A DNA stretch of 20,922 nt from DRVV01 sp964487415 (GCA_964487415.1 CAZAPQ010000088.1:1-20922); one strand, 5' to 3'; counted from the first letter of the stretch, positions 1-7,608 are shown. The notes: a model not told the origin generated them from the sequence alone. Program-made: numbers and translations.

Positions 1-1
1 C

Positions 2-514
2 GATGACGGATTATTAAGGGGCGGTCTCCATACATGGAGGTTTGACGGAGAGGGTGTTCCTCAGCAAAAAACTCTAATAATAGAAAGGGGGATCCTCCGC
101 GGCTTTATTTATGATAACTACACGGCTAAAAAAGAGAATAAAGAAAGCACTGGAAACGCCGCCAGATCTGGATACATTTCCACGCCTAATATTGAACCCA
201 CAAATTTCCATATCATGCCTGGAAATTTTTCCCCGGACGAACTAATTGGGAGAATTGATGAAGGGATTTTGGTGCACTCTGTGCAGGGAGCGCACAGCAG
301 CAACCCAACTAGCGGGGAATTTTCCGTTGTTGCAACTCCTGCCTTTATAATAAAAAACGGCAAGATTGCATATGCGGCCAGAGGGGCTATGCTTGCTGGC
401 AACATCTTTGACTTAATAAGGAACATTTCTTCCGTGGCTGACAACGAGAAGAAAGTTGGATCCATAGTAGCTCCGTGGGTTCTTGTGGAAAATATTAAAG
501 TTATTGGAAGATAG
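2..514 (+). CDS. TldD/PmbA family protein, C-terminal part (5' partial)
   Basis: The frame is open from base 2 to the TAG at 512-514 with no stop, so the gene enters from the left of the window. Only the last 170 or so residues are visible. They match the C-terminal domain of TldD/PmbA proteins: an early DDG...GG segment, a stretch around bases 60-95 like the family's 'qrtliekGvL', a GNAAR near base 150, 'PTNFHIMPG' near 200-220, then 'NPTSGEFS', 'IIKNGKI' and 'AGNIFDLIRNISSV'. The family forms TldD/TldE heterodimeric proteases. The visible piece has no cysteine and lacks the TldD-type motif near the end, so the TldE/PmbA-like (non-HExxxH) partner is slightly favoured; this is inference, because the metal-binding region would lie outside the window. 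The ATG at 215 is internal, not the start. The next gene follows after 32 bases on the same strand. Confidence 0.85.
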   Translation, partial: DDGLLRGGLHTWRFDGEGVPQQKTLIIERGILRGFIYDNYTAKKENKESTGNAARSGYISTPNIEPTNFHIMPGNFSPDELIGRIDEGILVHSVQGAHSSNPTSGEFSVVATPAFIIKNGKIAYAARGAMLAGNIFDLIRNISSVADNEKKVGSIVAPWVLVENIKVIGR

Positions 515-546
515 TAATTGCCTAACTTTGCCAGAAGTGAAATTCC

Positions 547-1491
547 ATGGGCGCTAAAGTTAAAGGCAGACTGTTAAAATACAGTGTTTTCCGTCGAATT
601 GTTCAATTTTGCGCTCTCATTTTCTTTGTTAGTGTAATCTTCAACCCGCGCATTATTTTGCCTATCTTGTTGCCCGTTATGTGGACTTGGGGTTTACCAA
701 ATGCAACTGTGGGTGATGCCTTCACTGCTTTACAGCTTATGCTTGGAGGGTGGTCCCTTGGTTCTTCCGTTGTTTTTCCATGGTTGGCAATAGCCTCATT
801 TTTGATATTTGGAATTTTAGTTGGCAAGTCCCTTTGCGGTTGGGTTTGTCCCTTCGGCCTTATTCAGGATATTGTGGGTTTCATAAAATCGAGGAAACTT
901 GAGATTTCGCCTGCGATCCATGGGGGCCTTACTAAACTTAAATACCTCATTTTAGGGATTGCACTGCTGGTTAGTTCAACCTTCTCAGCGTCCAAATACC
1001 TTAACCTCCATGGAAGCTATGAAAGGGCTTTTGGTATCTTCGCATATGCTCCATTCACAGCGTTAAGCCCGGCTGAAACCCTCTTTTCAGTTTTGCCCAA
1101 ATCCTTGCATGGCTTTTACTTGACGTTTGTAGAGAAATCCTTTGTAGAAGCCCTTTCAGGGATACTTTATTTGCCGCCGCTCTTCTGGCTTCAAGTTTTT
1201 ATACTAATCGGCACGATAATGTTGGCGGCTTATGTTCAGCGGGGTTGGTGCCGATATTTCTGTCCCCATGGGGCAATTATGGCTATTATGAATAGATTCA
1301 GCTTCATTGGATTGCGTAGGGATCCCGTCAAGTGTGCTAAGGGCGAATGCCGCGAATGTGTTAAGGCTTGTCCCATGAAGGTTCGCATCTTGGATCTTCC
1401 ATGGAAAAAGTTCAGCGATCCCGAGTGTATTTATTGCATGAAATGTGCTGATGTTTGCCCAAACGGGGCAATTAGACCAACATACCCCTGA
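547..1491 (+). CDS. NapH/CcoG-like membrane polyferredoxin
   Basis: A 314-residue integral membrane iron-sulfur protein. Hydrophobic segments lie near residues 18-45, 72-95, 130-148 and 210-230. Two short cysteine motifs that flank membrane helices in NapH/MauN/NosR-type proteins are present: CGWVCPFG (97-104) and CRYFCPHG (235-242). The C-terminus carries two 4Fe-4S sites: C263, C268, C271, C275-P (spacing CX4CX2CX3CP rather than the usual CX2CX2CX3CP) and C294, C297, C300, C304-P (regular). Family members pass electrons between the quinone pool or membrane and soluble partners. No reductase, dehydrogenase or accessory gene is beside it, so the electron donor and acceptor cannot be named. 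It is downstream of the TldD/PmbA-like gene and converges on the glycosyltransferase gene with only 11 bases between the stops. The ATG at 547 has only a weak ribosome binding site. Confidence 0.85.
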   Translation: MGAKVKGRLLKYSVFRRIVQFCALIFFVSVIFNPRIILPILLPVMWTWGLPNATVGDAFTALQLMLGGWSLGSSVVFPWLAIASFLIFGILVGKSLCGWVCPFGLIQDIVGFIKSRKLEISPAIHGGLTKLKYLILGIALLVSSTFSASKYLNLHGSYERAFGIFAYAPFTALSPAETLFSVLPKSLHGFYLTFVEKSFVEALSGILYLPPLFWLQVFILIGTIMLAAYVQRGWCRYFCPHGAIMAIMNRFSFIGLRRDPVKCAKGECRECVKACPMKVRILDLPWKKFSDPECIYCMKCADVCPNGAIRPTYP

Positions 1492-1502
1492 AAATAATCC
1501 AA

Positions 1503-2702
1503 TCATGCCCAGTAGGCTCTCGAATACTGGTTTAAAACTTCTAAGTAAACTTTTTTTGTCTGTTGACTTATTTTTTCCCAACTATATTTTTCTCTAACTT
1601 TCTTGTACGCGTTTTCCCTTAGCCAGTTCGCGTATTTCTCGTCCAAAAGGACTCTTGTAATACCCCATGCAAGGGAGTCAGGATTATTCGGGTAAACCTT
1701 AACCCCTGTAATATCATGTTCGACTATTTCTGACAAGCCTCCTGTATCGGAAACTACCACAGGACTCTTAGCCGCCATGGCCTCAAGGGCCACTATGCCA
1801 AAGGGTTCGAAGAGCGACGGAACAACAGATACATCTGCGCATCTTTGCAGTTTCTTAAGAGTTTTATCGTCTAAAAAGCCCGTGAACAACACTTTGTGGG
1901 CTAATCCTATTTTTTTAACAAGTTCTAATAGGTTTTCTCGCATGTATCCGTCTCCTACAATAATAAACTTTGCATTGACTTTTTCCAGGACTTTTGGTAT
2001 AGCATTTATAAGTATGTGAACCCCTTTCTCATAAACTAGTCTTCCTACAAAAAGCACTATTTTCTCTTCGGGTAAAGCAAATTTCATCCTGAAATTGCTT
2101 ATGTCAATTTCTTCATATTCCCTTGTTTCCACACCATTCGGTATCATGTCTAGCTTGTCCAGGGGAAGCTGAAAAATTTCTTTAACATGGTCGCGCATAT
2201 AGTTGCTACAGCATATAACCTTCCAAGCCTCATAGGTTAGCCAAGCTTCCGTTTCATGAATCATTTTCTCGTAATCAGAATGGAGTCCGTTCCTTCTTCC
2301 AATTTCCGTAGAATGGATTGTCGCTATGAGGGGCTTTCTAAAAACATGTTTTAAGCCAATGCTTGCCGTTGCTACAAGCCAGTCGTGGGCGTGAAAAATA
2401 TCAACCCCGCCCAGATCCTTGGCGATGGCTGCGGCCTCTTTCTGCATATTCATATTCATTAAATAAACCCAACTTGCAAAATCTGGTGCAGGATTCTTAT
2501 ACGAGCTTATTCTGAAAACCTCAGCGCCTTCAATTGTTTCATGTTGGGAGGCTCCAGGAAAATCACATGTAATCACGTAAACTTTTGCACCATTTTTTGC
2601 GAGATACTTTGAGAGGTAATAAACATGTGGCGATATTCCTCCAATAATCCTTGGAGGATATTCCCAAGTAAGCATCATAACCCTAACTTCGTCATGAGCC
2701 AC
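1503..2702 (-). CDS. GT4 family glycosyltransferase (GT-B fold), likely glucan/glycogen synthase-like
   Basis: A full-length GT-B glycosyltransferase of family GT4. Numbering from the longest open frame (GTG at 2726): N-terminal strand and glycine loop WEYPPRIIGGIS (21-32), HAHDW (112-116), TIHSTE with His138, linker 'MIPNGVE' (194-200), C-terminal nucleotide-sugar site GRLVYEKG (228-235, with R229 and K234) and the E-x7-E motif EPFGIVALE (307-315). The start is uncertain: GTG at 2726, GTG at 2702 or ATG at 2678. I chose GTG at 2702 because a GGA-rich stretch precedes it and residues before the ATG at 2678 are needed for the first beta strand. The gene overlaps the end of the upstream half-GT by a few codons, so the two are translationally linked. 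With GH57 in the same operon, alpha-glucan synthesis is the likely role, but trehalose or surface-sugar transfer cannot be excluded. Confidence 0.85.
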   Translation of the reverse strand: MAHDEVRVMMLTWEYPPRIIGGISPHVYYLSKYLAKNGAKVYVITCDFPGASQHETIEGAEVFRISSYKNPAPDFASWVYLMNMNMQKEAAAIAKDLGGVDIFHAHDWLVATASIGLKHVFRKPLIATIHSTEIGRRNGLHSDYEKMIHETEAWLTYEAWKVICCSNYMRDHVKEIFQLPLDKLDMIPNGVETREYEEIDISNFRMKFALPEEKIVLFVGRLVYEKGVHILINAIPKVLEKVNAKFIIVGDGYMRENLLELVKKIGLAHKVLFTGFLDDKTLKKLQRCADVSVVPSLFEPFGIVALEAMAAKSPVVVSDTGGLSEIVEHDITGVKVYPNNPDSLAWGITRVLLDEKYANWLRENAYKKVREKYSWEKISQQTKKVYLEVLNQYSRAYWA

Positions 2703-3321
2703 TTGAAATCCGCTTCCTAATAACACTTCTGTATATTCTTAAAATCGCCCCAATCCATGTTTCATCTTTTGGCGTTACAACTTTTATTTTCCGCATTGGC
2801 ACATTGTATATACGTTTTATTTCTTGTGCCATCCAAACAGATTTAGCAATCACTTTTTCAGCCTCATTCATGCCCAGCTGTTCAACGCTTTTTATAGCCA
2901 TGTTAAGCGGCGAGTTTGCCCCATAAGAGCGGTGATCCTCAAGACTTTCAACCGTGTAGACAAACGGTATATGAAGCGCGTTTTTAAGGGTTACAGCAGC
3001 AGGTACAAAGTGCCAATCCTGAACATCCACAACATCTACCTGCCTGTTTTCTCTATACCATATAGTAGCCGCCGCTCTTGCTATTTCCTGGTTTAATGTA
3101 AGGGTCCATGTAAGCACGCTTATATGCGTTTTAACAGGATTCGTCACCCTGTATACGATTACTTCATTCTCCTTGACTTCTCCAGTAATGAAGTCATGAT
3201 AAGTAACCGCGTAAGTTTTAACCCCCATTTTTGCAAGCTTAGAAGACAACTCTTTAACATAGTCTGAAAGTAGTCCAACAATTCTGGGAGGATACTCCCA
3301 TGAAAGAATTATGACAAGCAT
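2692..3321 (-). CDS. Half-length GT4-like protein (N-terminal Rossmann domain only)
   Basis: 209 residues that align by eye with only the N-terminal domain of the neighbouring GT4 gene: 'LSWEYPPRIVGLLS' against 'LTWEYPPRIIGGIS', 'DVVDVQDWHF' against 'DIFHAHDWLV', 'VYTVESLED' against 'IATIHSTEI', and 'MRKIKVVTPKDE' against 'LDKLDMIPNGVE'. The protein stops in a basic helix (about 190-209) where the C-terminal nucleotide-sugar domain would begin, and the next gene starts at once, so there is no hidden second half. Three usual functional positions differ: the second glycine of the loop is Leu17, the first His of HAHDW is replaced, and the His of TIHS is Glu125. I infer a non-catalytic partner or regulatory subunit of the full GT4. 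The frame is clean with an ATG start and 'GGCGAT' upstream, which argues against recent decay. It lies 11 bases after the winged-helix gene. Confidence 0.8.
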   Translation of the reverse strand: MLVIILSWEYPPRIVGLLSDYVKELSSKLAKMGVKTYAVTYHDFITGEVKENEVIVYRVTNPVKTHISVLTWTLTLNQEIARAAATIWYRENRQVDVVDVQDWHFVPAAVTLKNALHIPFVYTVESLEDHRSYGANSPLNMAIKSVEQLGMNEAEKVIAKSVWMAQEIKRIYNVPMRKIKVVTPKDETWIGAILRIYRSVIRKRISSGS

Positions 3322-3332
3322 GTTATCGCCAG

Positions 3333-3584
3333 TTATGTGAAGAGCGCACAGACCTTGATTATTCCCTTTCCGGTGAGGTAAAACCTTTTTCCGCCCTCAG
3401 CGTTAGTATAGCATTCAACATAGCCTTCACAGCCGTATTCTTCTAAGATCCTTTCAACTTCGGCCATATCTAACTGAAGGAAACGCGCCAACTCCTCGCT
3501 TCTTCGAGCTAGGTCTGGAGCTGTAGCACATAGGTTATGAAGTGTTTGAAGAACCCTTTCCGAGATTGGAATATCTTCCCTCAA
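3333..3584 (-). CDS. Small winged helix-turn-helix protein
   Basis: 83 residues. Residues 8-25 form a helix, 29-52 look like a helix-turn-helix ('SEELARFLQLDMAEVERIL'), and 53-76 look like a wing ('GYVECYTNAEGGKRFYLTGKG'), the usual layout of archaeal winged-helix DNA-binding domains. The start is TTG at 3582-3584 with GTGAT six bases upstream, matching the archaeal anti-Shine-Dalgarno; no ATG or GTG is available in frame before the stop of the upstream gene. It sits between the GH57 gene (37 bases upstream) and the half-GT (11 bases downstream), so it is in the operon. By position it may sense the carbohydrate state and regulate this operon, but a substrate or target cannot be read from the sequence. 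The role as transcription factor is inference; such small domains can also be protein adaptors. Confidence 0.65.
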   Translation of the reverse strand: MREDIPISERVLQTLHNLCATAPDLARRSEELARFLQLDMAEVERILEEYGCEGYVECYTNAEGGKRFYLTGKGIIKVCALFT

Positions 3585-3621
3585 TGCTTCATCACAATAA
3601 ACAAAGTTATACGTGCCAACC

Positions 3622-5169
3622 TTAAAAATATTGAGTTGCCCTTTTAACCTGATTGGATAAACTCTTCAGTCTAATCTCAATGACTTTTATAAGCTCATTT
3701 CTTAGATTTTGCCCCGTCAATCCGGAAAGTCTAATTTTCTTTAGTTTTTTAGCTAAAATTGTATCCTTTAAAGAGGTTTCCACCCATCTTTCAAAATCTC
3801 CGCGGTTATTATGGAATTCTATGGATTCTTGTTCAATTTTTTCTAAGGCGCTTAAAAATCCTTTAAGACTCCAAACCATCACTCCTGTAAATTTTTCCTC
3901 CCCAATCCCCTTGTAAAATGAGAATGGCTCATTGGCAGCGGCAACGGCGAGTCTTACGCGATTCTCAAAGTCTAGTATGGCCGCTTGGGCTGTAATGTAG
4001 GCATCAAATGGGGAGGAAAAAGGCCTAAAATAAGCGTGAACCTCTCCAGGGCCCCCGCTGCCTATGAACATGTAATGTAGATGATCGCTTATCTGGAAAT
4101 ACCTCCAAATTTTCAAAAAATCCTCATCACCTGACTCCTTTACTATTGGCTCCAGCTTCCTGAGAGAGGTGTAGTAGGCCCATTGCATTGTGTTTCCAAG
4201 CCAAGAGCTAGCGTCCCTTGACAAGTCAGCCCACGAAACCACACCTTCATGTTCAGGAACGTCAATTTCTCCGATTGGCTCGTATTTTTCTATGACTTCC
4301 GAAGGCGTGGCCATGTTCAAATGTTGCCATTCAAGGATTTTCTGAGGAAGATATTTAAGAAACTCGTGGATACCCGTTTCTGGCCAGTGATGCTCACCAA
4401 AGGTTTCGTAGTCTGGAAATATGATTATGCATTGGCCGGGCGTTGCAGCAAGCCAACCTGCATATTTTTCTGATGTTAGGGGCCATTCACTCCACCATCG
4501 CGCTGAAAATCTAAATCCTATATCATCAGTTAACTTATAGTTACGCAGAAGCAACTTCATTTTCTGGCATCCTTTTGGCCTGTAAACATAGTTGGGCGAT
4601 CTACCATGCAGTATCCTTTCTATACCCTCTGTGAAAATCCCATTATAACCCAGATCTTCGATTGTTTTTGCAATGGCATTATTATATATTAGCTCGGTGT
4701 TCTCGAAAACTTTAGGCGTATAGCCCAGAATTTCCTGAATGGTTTTTTGATGCATTCTCACCTGCTCGATGAATTCCTCTTTTTCGGGATAAAGGCTTGC
4801 AAGGGAATGGAAGTAGGTTTGACCTAAAAGTTCCACACGGCCAGTTCTAACCAGTTGCCTAAATGTTTCAATTAGATCCCTATCAAACATTTCACATTGC
4901 TCAAGAAAAACCCCTGATATGCTAAATGAGAATTTAACTTGCTTTTTTTCATGTTTATACTTATCGATAAGTTCAAGCAGTATCTGATTTGATGGGAAAT
5001 AACACTTGCTACAAGCTCTTTTAAAAATTTCCCTATCCTGCTTGTGGTCAAAATAATAGTTAAAAAGTTCTTCCTTCTTTAGGCGTCTAAAGACCCCGCC
5101 ATCCCAGAAATAGTTCCCCCTCAATCTATGAGGCTGGTGAACTTCAAACACAAAGACAATATCCGTCAA
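3622..5169 (-). CDS. Glycoside hydrolase family 57 (alpha-amylase-like)
   Basis: 515 residues with all five GH57 signature regions visible: HQPHR (11-15), GQTYFHSL (116-123), ENTELIYNN (156-164, Glu159 being the expected nucleophile), FPDYETFGEHH (251-261, Asp253 being the expected acid/base) and SDHLHYMF (360-367). The catalytic pair is therefore intact. GH57 members act on alpha-1,4 glucans as amylases, 4-alpha-glucanotransferases, amylopullulanases or branching enzymes; the form of region 3 ('NTELIYNN') resembles the alpha-amylase group such as the Methanocaldococcus enzyme, but family alone does not fix the reaction. No signal peptide is seen, so a cytoplasmic role in storage glucan turnover is likely. 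The start is TTG at 5169, directly followed by the first beta strand of the barrel. It is first in a four-gene operon whose promoter region carries a palindrome. Confidence 0.9.
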   Translation of the reverse strand: MTDIVFVFEVHQPHRLRGNYFWDGGVFRRLKKEELFNYYFDHKQDREIFKRACSKCYFPSNQILLELIDKYKHEKKQVKFSFSISGVFLEQCEMFDRDLIETFRQLVRTGRVELLGQTYFHSLASLYPEKEEFIEQVRMHQKTIQEILGYTPKVFENTELIYNNAIAKTIEDLGYNGIFTEGIERILHGRSPNYVYRPKGCQKMKLLLRNYKLTDDIGFRFSARWWSEWPLTSEKYAGWLAATPGQCIIIFPDYETFGEHHWPETGIHEFLKYLPQKILEWQHLNMATPSEVIEKYEPIGEIDVPEHEGVVSWADLSRDASSWLGNTMQWAYYTSLRKLEPIVKESGDEDFLKIWRYFQISDHLHYMFIGSGGPGEVHAYFRPFSSPFDAYITAQAAILDFENRVRLAVAAANEPFSFYKGIGEEKFTGVMVWSLKGFLSALEKIEQESIEFHNNRGDFERWVETSLKDTILAKKLKKIRLSGLTGQNLRNELIKVIEIRLKSLSNQVKRATQYF

Positions 5170-5223
5170 TGACTACACAACCTTTAACCTCTACGACTCT
5201 CTAATAATAACCAATTAAATCTT

Positions 5224-5231
5224 GTTTAAAG
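5224..5231 (-). promoter_or_regulatory. Probable TATA box of the GH57/GT4 operon
   Basis: On the minus strand this reads GTTTAAAG when written from plus (CTTTAAAC on the coding strand), close to the archaeal TATA consensus. It is 55 bases before the TTG start at 5169, which leaves room for a transcription start near 5200 and a leader of about 30 bases. It lies just downstream (in the direction of transcription) of the palindrome at 5253-5267. Inferred from sequence only. Confidence 0.45.
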
Positions 5232-5252
5232 CCTTATGTACAAAATTACTTA

Positions 5253-5267
5253 GCATAAGGCTTATGC
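5253..5267. promoter_or_regulatory. Perfect 7+1+7 palindrome with a further inverted copy
   Basis: GCATAAG-G-CTTATGC is a perfect inverted repeat in the gap between pgk and the GH57 operon. A third copy of its core, AGCCTTATG, is at 5230-5238, overlapping the probable TATA box, so CATAAGGCT (5255-5263) and AGCCTTATG can also pair across a 16-base loop. The placement immediately upstream of and over the TATA box suits an operator for a dimeric regulator. It differs from the TATCAC-N5-GTGATA motif of TrmB-type glycolytic regulators. An alternative is an RNA hairpin at the 3' end of the pgk transcript. Confidence 0.45.
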
Positions 5268-5270
5268 TTT

Positions 5271-5291
5271 TTAAAACAAAAAGAAAGGGGA
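5271..5291 (-). terminator. Oligo-T terminator after pgk
   Basis: Reading the minus strand directly after the PGK stop there is a run CCTTTCTTTTTGTTTT, typical of archaeal intrinsic termination at T-rich tracts. It separates pgk from the GH57 operon. Confidence 0.5.
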
Positions 5292-5297
5292 CGGGAC

Positions 5298-6527
5298 TCA
5301 GCCTTTAAGTCTGGCTGCCTTTTCAAGGGCAACGACGCCTGGAAGTTTTTTCCCCATCAAGAACTCTATTAGGGCTCCTCCAGCTGTGCTTACGTAGGAA
5401 ATATTATTCGCTAATCCAAGCTCTTGTAGTGCTGCTATTGTGTGGCCGCCTCCTGCAAGCGAGAAGGCCTTTGAATTGGCTATTTCCTCAAAGATTTTCT
5501 TTGTTCCGAAAACGAATTCGCTGTTTTCAAAAACGCCCATTGGGCCGCTGACAACTATGGACTTTGCGCTACGTATGATTTTCGCATACTCTTTAACGGT
5601 TTCAGCGCCTATATCATAGATTGGATATTCTGTTGGAAGATTTTTCACAAGAATTTCTTTGCGCTTCTTGTCAACTTCAACTGCCACATCGACGGGAACC
5701 TTGATCTTTTCTGGATATTTTTGCATGAGATCTTTAATGCCGGGCACTATGCCCAAAAATTTTTTCTCTTCTAAGAACTTCATGTTTTGCGGTCCTAGAT
5801 CCACCCCTTTCGCAACTAGGAAAACATGTCCCACAACGCCGCCTGTTAGAACATAGTCAGCTATCTTATTGTCCAATACATACTTTGAAATTTCAAGTGA
5901 GTCATCTGCTTTTGCTCCTCCGAGAACGTAGATGCATGGTTTCTCCGGGTTCTCCAGCACTTTGCCTAAAGATTTCAGTTCCCTCTCCATTATTCGGCCT
6001 GCAACGCTTGGAAGAACAGCTGTAAAACCTACTATTGAGGCATGGGCTCTATGGGCTGCGGCAAAAGCGTCATTAACGAATAAGTTTGCTAATGGAGCTA
6101 ATTCTTTGACGAGTTCTGATTTGGCGTGGTCTTCAGGTGTTCCTTCCTTGGTTTCTCCCGCAAAGTTTCTAACATTGTCAAGAACAAGCACTTCGCCGCT
6201 TTTTAGCTCTTTTATCGCATTTTTGGCTTTTTCACCATAGACGTCTTCCACATACCTTATAGACCTTCTAAGGACTTGGCCAAGAATTTCAGCATGCTGC
6301 CTCAATGGTATAAAGTCCGGATCGCCTTTTCGTCCCTGATGGGCAAGAACCACGACCTTTGCACCTTTCTCCGCCAGCTCTTTTATGGTGGATTCTCCGT
6401 GAGCCCTTATTCTGGTGTCGTCGAGAACCCTTTTTGTTTCCGGATCAACTGGGGAGTTGAAGTCAACTCTGACAAAAACTACCTTGTCTTTTACGTCAAC
6501 GTCGTCCAAAGTTAAAAACTTCACCAT
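5298..6527 (-). CDS. pgk: Phosphoglycerate kinase (archaeal type)
   Basis: 409 residues, normal for the family. It interconverts 1,3-bisphosphoglycerate + ADP and 3-phosphoglycerate + ATP in the cytoplasm. Visible motifs in order: VRVDFNSPVD (19-28), LAHQGRKGDPDF (61-72), LDNVRNFAGE (116-125), VNDAFAAAHRAHAS (151-164), LGGAKADDSLEIS (202-214), SGPMGVFE (327-334) and the C-terminal nucleotide loop GGGHT (359-363), where archaeal enzymes have His and most bacterial ones Asp. The ATG at 6527 is preceded by GAAGGG about six bases upstream. It lies 67 bases after gapdh on the same strand, so the two enzymes catalysing consecutive steps may be co-transcribed; that gap also has TTTAAAA near 6578-6585, which could give pgk its own promoter. 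An oligo-T tract follows the stop. Confidence 0.97.
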   Translation of the reverse strand: MVKFLTLDDVDVKDKVVFVRVDFNSPVDPETKRVLDDTRIRAHGESTIKELAEKGAKVVVLAHQGRKGDPDFIPLRQHAEILGQVLRRSIRYVEDVYGEKAKNAIKELKSGEVLVLDNVRNFAGETKEGTPEDHAKSELVKELAPLANLFVNDAFAAAHRAHASIVGFTAVLPSVAGRIMERELKSLGKVLENPEKPCIYVLGGAKADDSLEISKYVLDNKIADYVLTGGVVGHVFLVAKGVDLGPQNMKFLEEKKFLGIVPGIKDLMQKYPEKIKVPVDVAVEVDKKRKEILVKNLPTEYPIYDIGAETVKEYAKIIRSAKSIVVSGPMGVFENSEFVFGTKKIFEEIANSKAFSLAGGGHTIAALQELGLANNISYVSTAGGALIEFLMGKKLPGVVALEKAARLKG

Positions 6528-6594
6528 ATTTTTCCCTTCTTTGCTGGACAGAAAAAATGGGAATTGGAGTTTTTAAGTTTTAAATTTGAACCAG

Positions 6595-7608
6595 CTAGAA
6601 ACCAGCTTTCTTCCCTATTAGTTCTATAAGTTCAACCATTCTGCAGGAGAAGCCCCACTCGTTATCGTACCATGCAAGCACCTTGACGAGGTTTCCAGCT
6701 ACAACCATCGTGGAGAGGCCGTCGACAATCGCGGAGTATGGCGTGTGGTTTACGTCTGTTGAAACTATCGGGTCTTCTGTGTATTCAAGAATGCCCTTCA
6801 ATGGACCTGCTGCAGCTTTCTTGAAGGCAGCGTTCACCTCTTCCTTAGTTACGCTTTTTTCCAAGACAGCTGTTAGGTCTGTTATGGAGACATTTGGAAC
6901 GGGTACTCTGAGGGCTATTCCATCAAGCTTTCCTTTAAGCTCCGGTAAGACTAGCCCAGCTGCTCGCGCCGCTCCGGTTGTTGTGGGTATTATGTTTATG
7001 GCTCCAGCCCTTGCCCTGCGGAGGTCTCTGTGCACCAAGTCCATTATTCTCTGGTCATTGGTATAGGCGTGGGCTGTTGTCATGAGTCCAGCTTTTACGC
7101 CGAAGTTTTCATGCAGCACTTTAGTGACTGGTGCCACACAGTTGGTGGTGCATGAAGCGTTTGAAAGTATATTGTGGTTCGCATGGTCGTATTTGTCATG
7201 GTTTACTCCCAGAACTATGGTTATGTCCGGATTTTCAGCCGGAGCTGATATCAAGACTTTTTTTGCTCCTGCTTGAAGGTGTTTTGAAGCATTTGCTCTA
7301 TCGGTGAATAGTCCAGTGGATTCAACAGCCAGGTAAACGTCCAAGTCCTTCCAAGGTAGCATGGCTGGATCCTTTTGCATTAGCACTTTAATCTCTTTCC
7401 CGTTTACTATAAGGTTGTTGTCTTTGACTTGTACGTCAGCGTTGAATCTTCCGTGTACTGAATCATATTTTAGGAGATGCGCTAGGGTTTTTGCGTCAGT
7501 TACATCATTTATTGCTACGAAGTCTATGTTTGCGTTTCTTTCAATAGCCGCTCTGAACAAAAGTCTCCCGATTCTTCCAAAACCGTTTATGGCAACCCTT
7601 ATTGCCAT
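6595..7608 (-). CDS. gap: Glyceraldehyde-3-phosphate dehydrogenase, type I (bacterial/eukaryotic class)
   Basis: 337 residues. It is a phosphorylating GAPDH, making 1,3-bisphosphoglycerate for the adjacent PGK or running in reverse for gluconeogenesis. It starts with INGFGRIGR (8-16), has Asp35 in 'AINDVTD' at the end of the second strand (favouring NAD over NADP), SNASCTTNC (149-157, catalytic Cys153), His180 in 'TTAHAYTNDQ', and the C-terminal 'AWYDNEWGFSCRMVEL'. These are hallmarks of the type I enzyme of bacteria and eukaryotes, not the archaeal type II enzyme that is usual beside an archaeal PGK. The ATG at 7608 has an ideal archaeal ribosome binding site, GGTGAT, four bases upstream (7613-7618). 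A TATA-like box lies at 7634-7646. Nothing in base composition by eye marks it as a recent import. Confidence 0.96.
   Translation of the reverse strand: MAIRVAINGFGRIGRLLFRAAIERNANIDFVAINDVTDAKTLAHLLKYDSVHGRFNADVQVKDNNLIVNGKEIKVLMQKDPAMLPWKDLDVYLAVESTGLFTDRANASKHLQAGAKKVLISAPAENPDITIVLGVNHDKYDHANHNILSNASCTTNCVAPVTKVLHENFGVKAGLMTTAHAYTNDQRIMDLVHRDLRRARAGAINIIPTTTGAARAAGLVLPELKGKLDGIALRVPVPNVSITDLTAVLEKSVTKEEVNAAFKKAAAGPLKGILEYTEDPIVSTDVNHTPYSAIVDGLSTMVVAGNLVKVLAWYDNEWGFSCRMVELIELIGKKAGF

Noticed and set aside
118..465. Minus-strand ORF opposite the TldD/PmbA-like gene
   Set aside because: It lies in antisense to a recognisable coding region, shows no family pattern, and has no promoter or ribosome binding site.
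215..514. A 99-residue gene starting at ATG 215
   Set aside because: The frame is open back to base 2 and the upstream residues match the same TldD/PmbA domain, so this ATG is internal to a gene entering from the left.
2692..3321. Half-GT as a frameshifted or truncated pseudogene
   Set aside because: No C-terminal GT domain is found in any frame before the next gene begins; the frame is uninterrupted and overlaps the next gene in a functional-looking junction.
5253..5267. A TrmB-type glycolytic regulator site (TATCAC-N5-GTGATA)
   Set aside because: The bases of the palindrome do not match that motif; only its location near sugar metabolism genes is similar.
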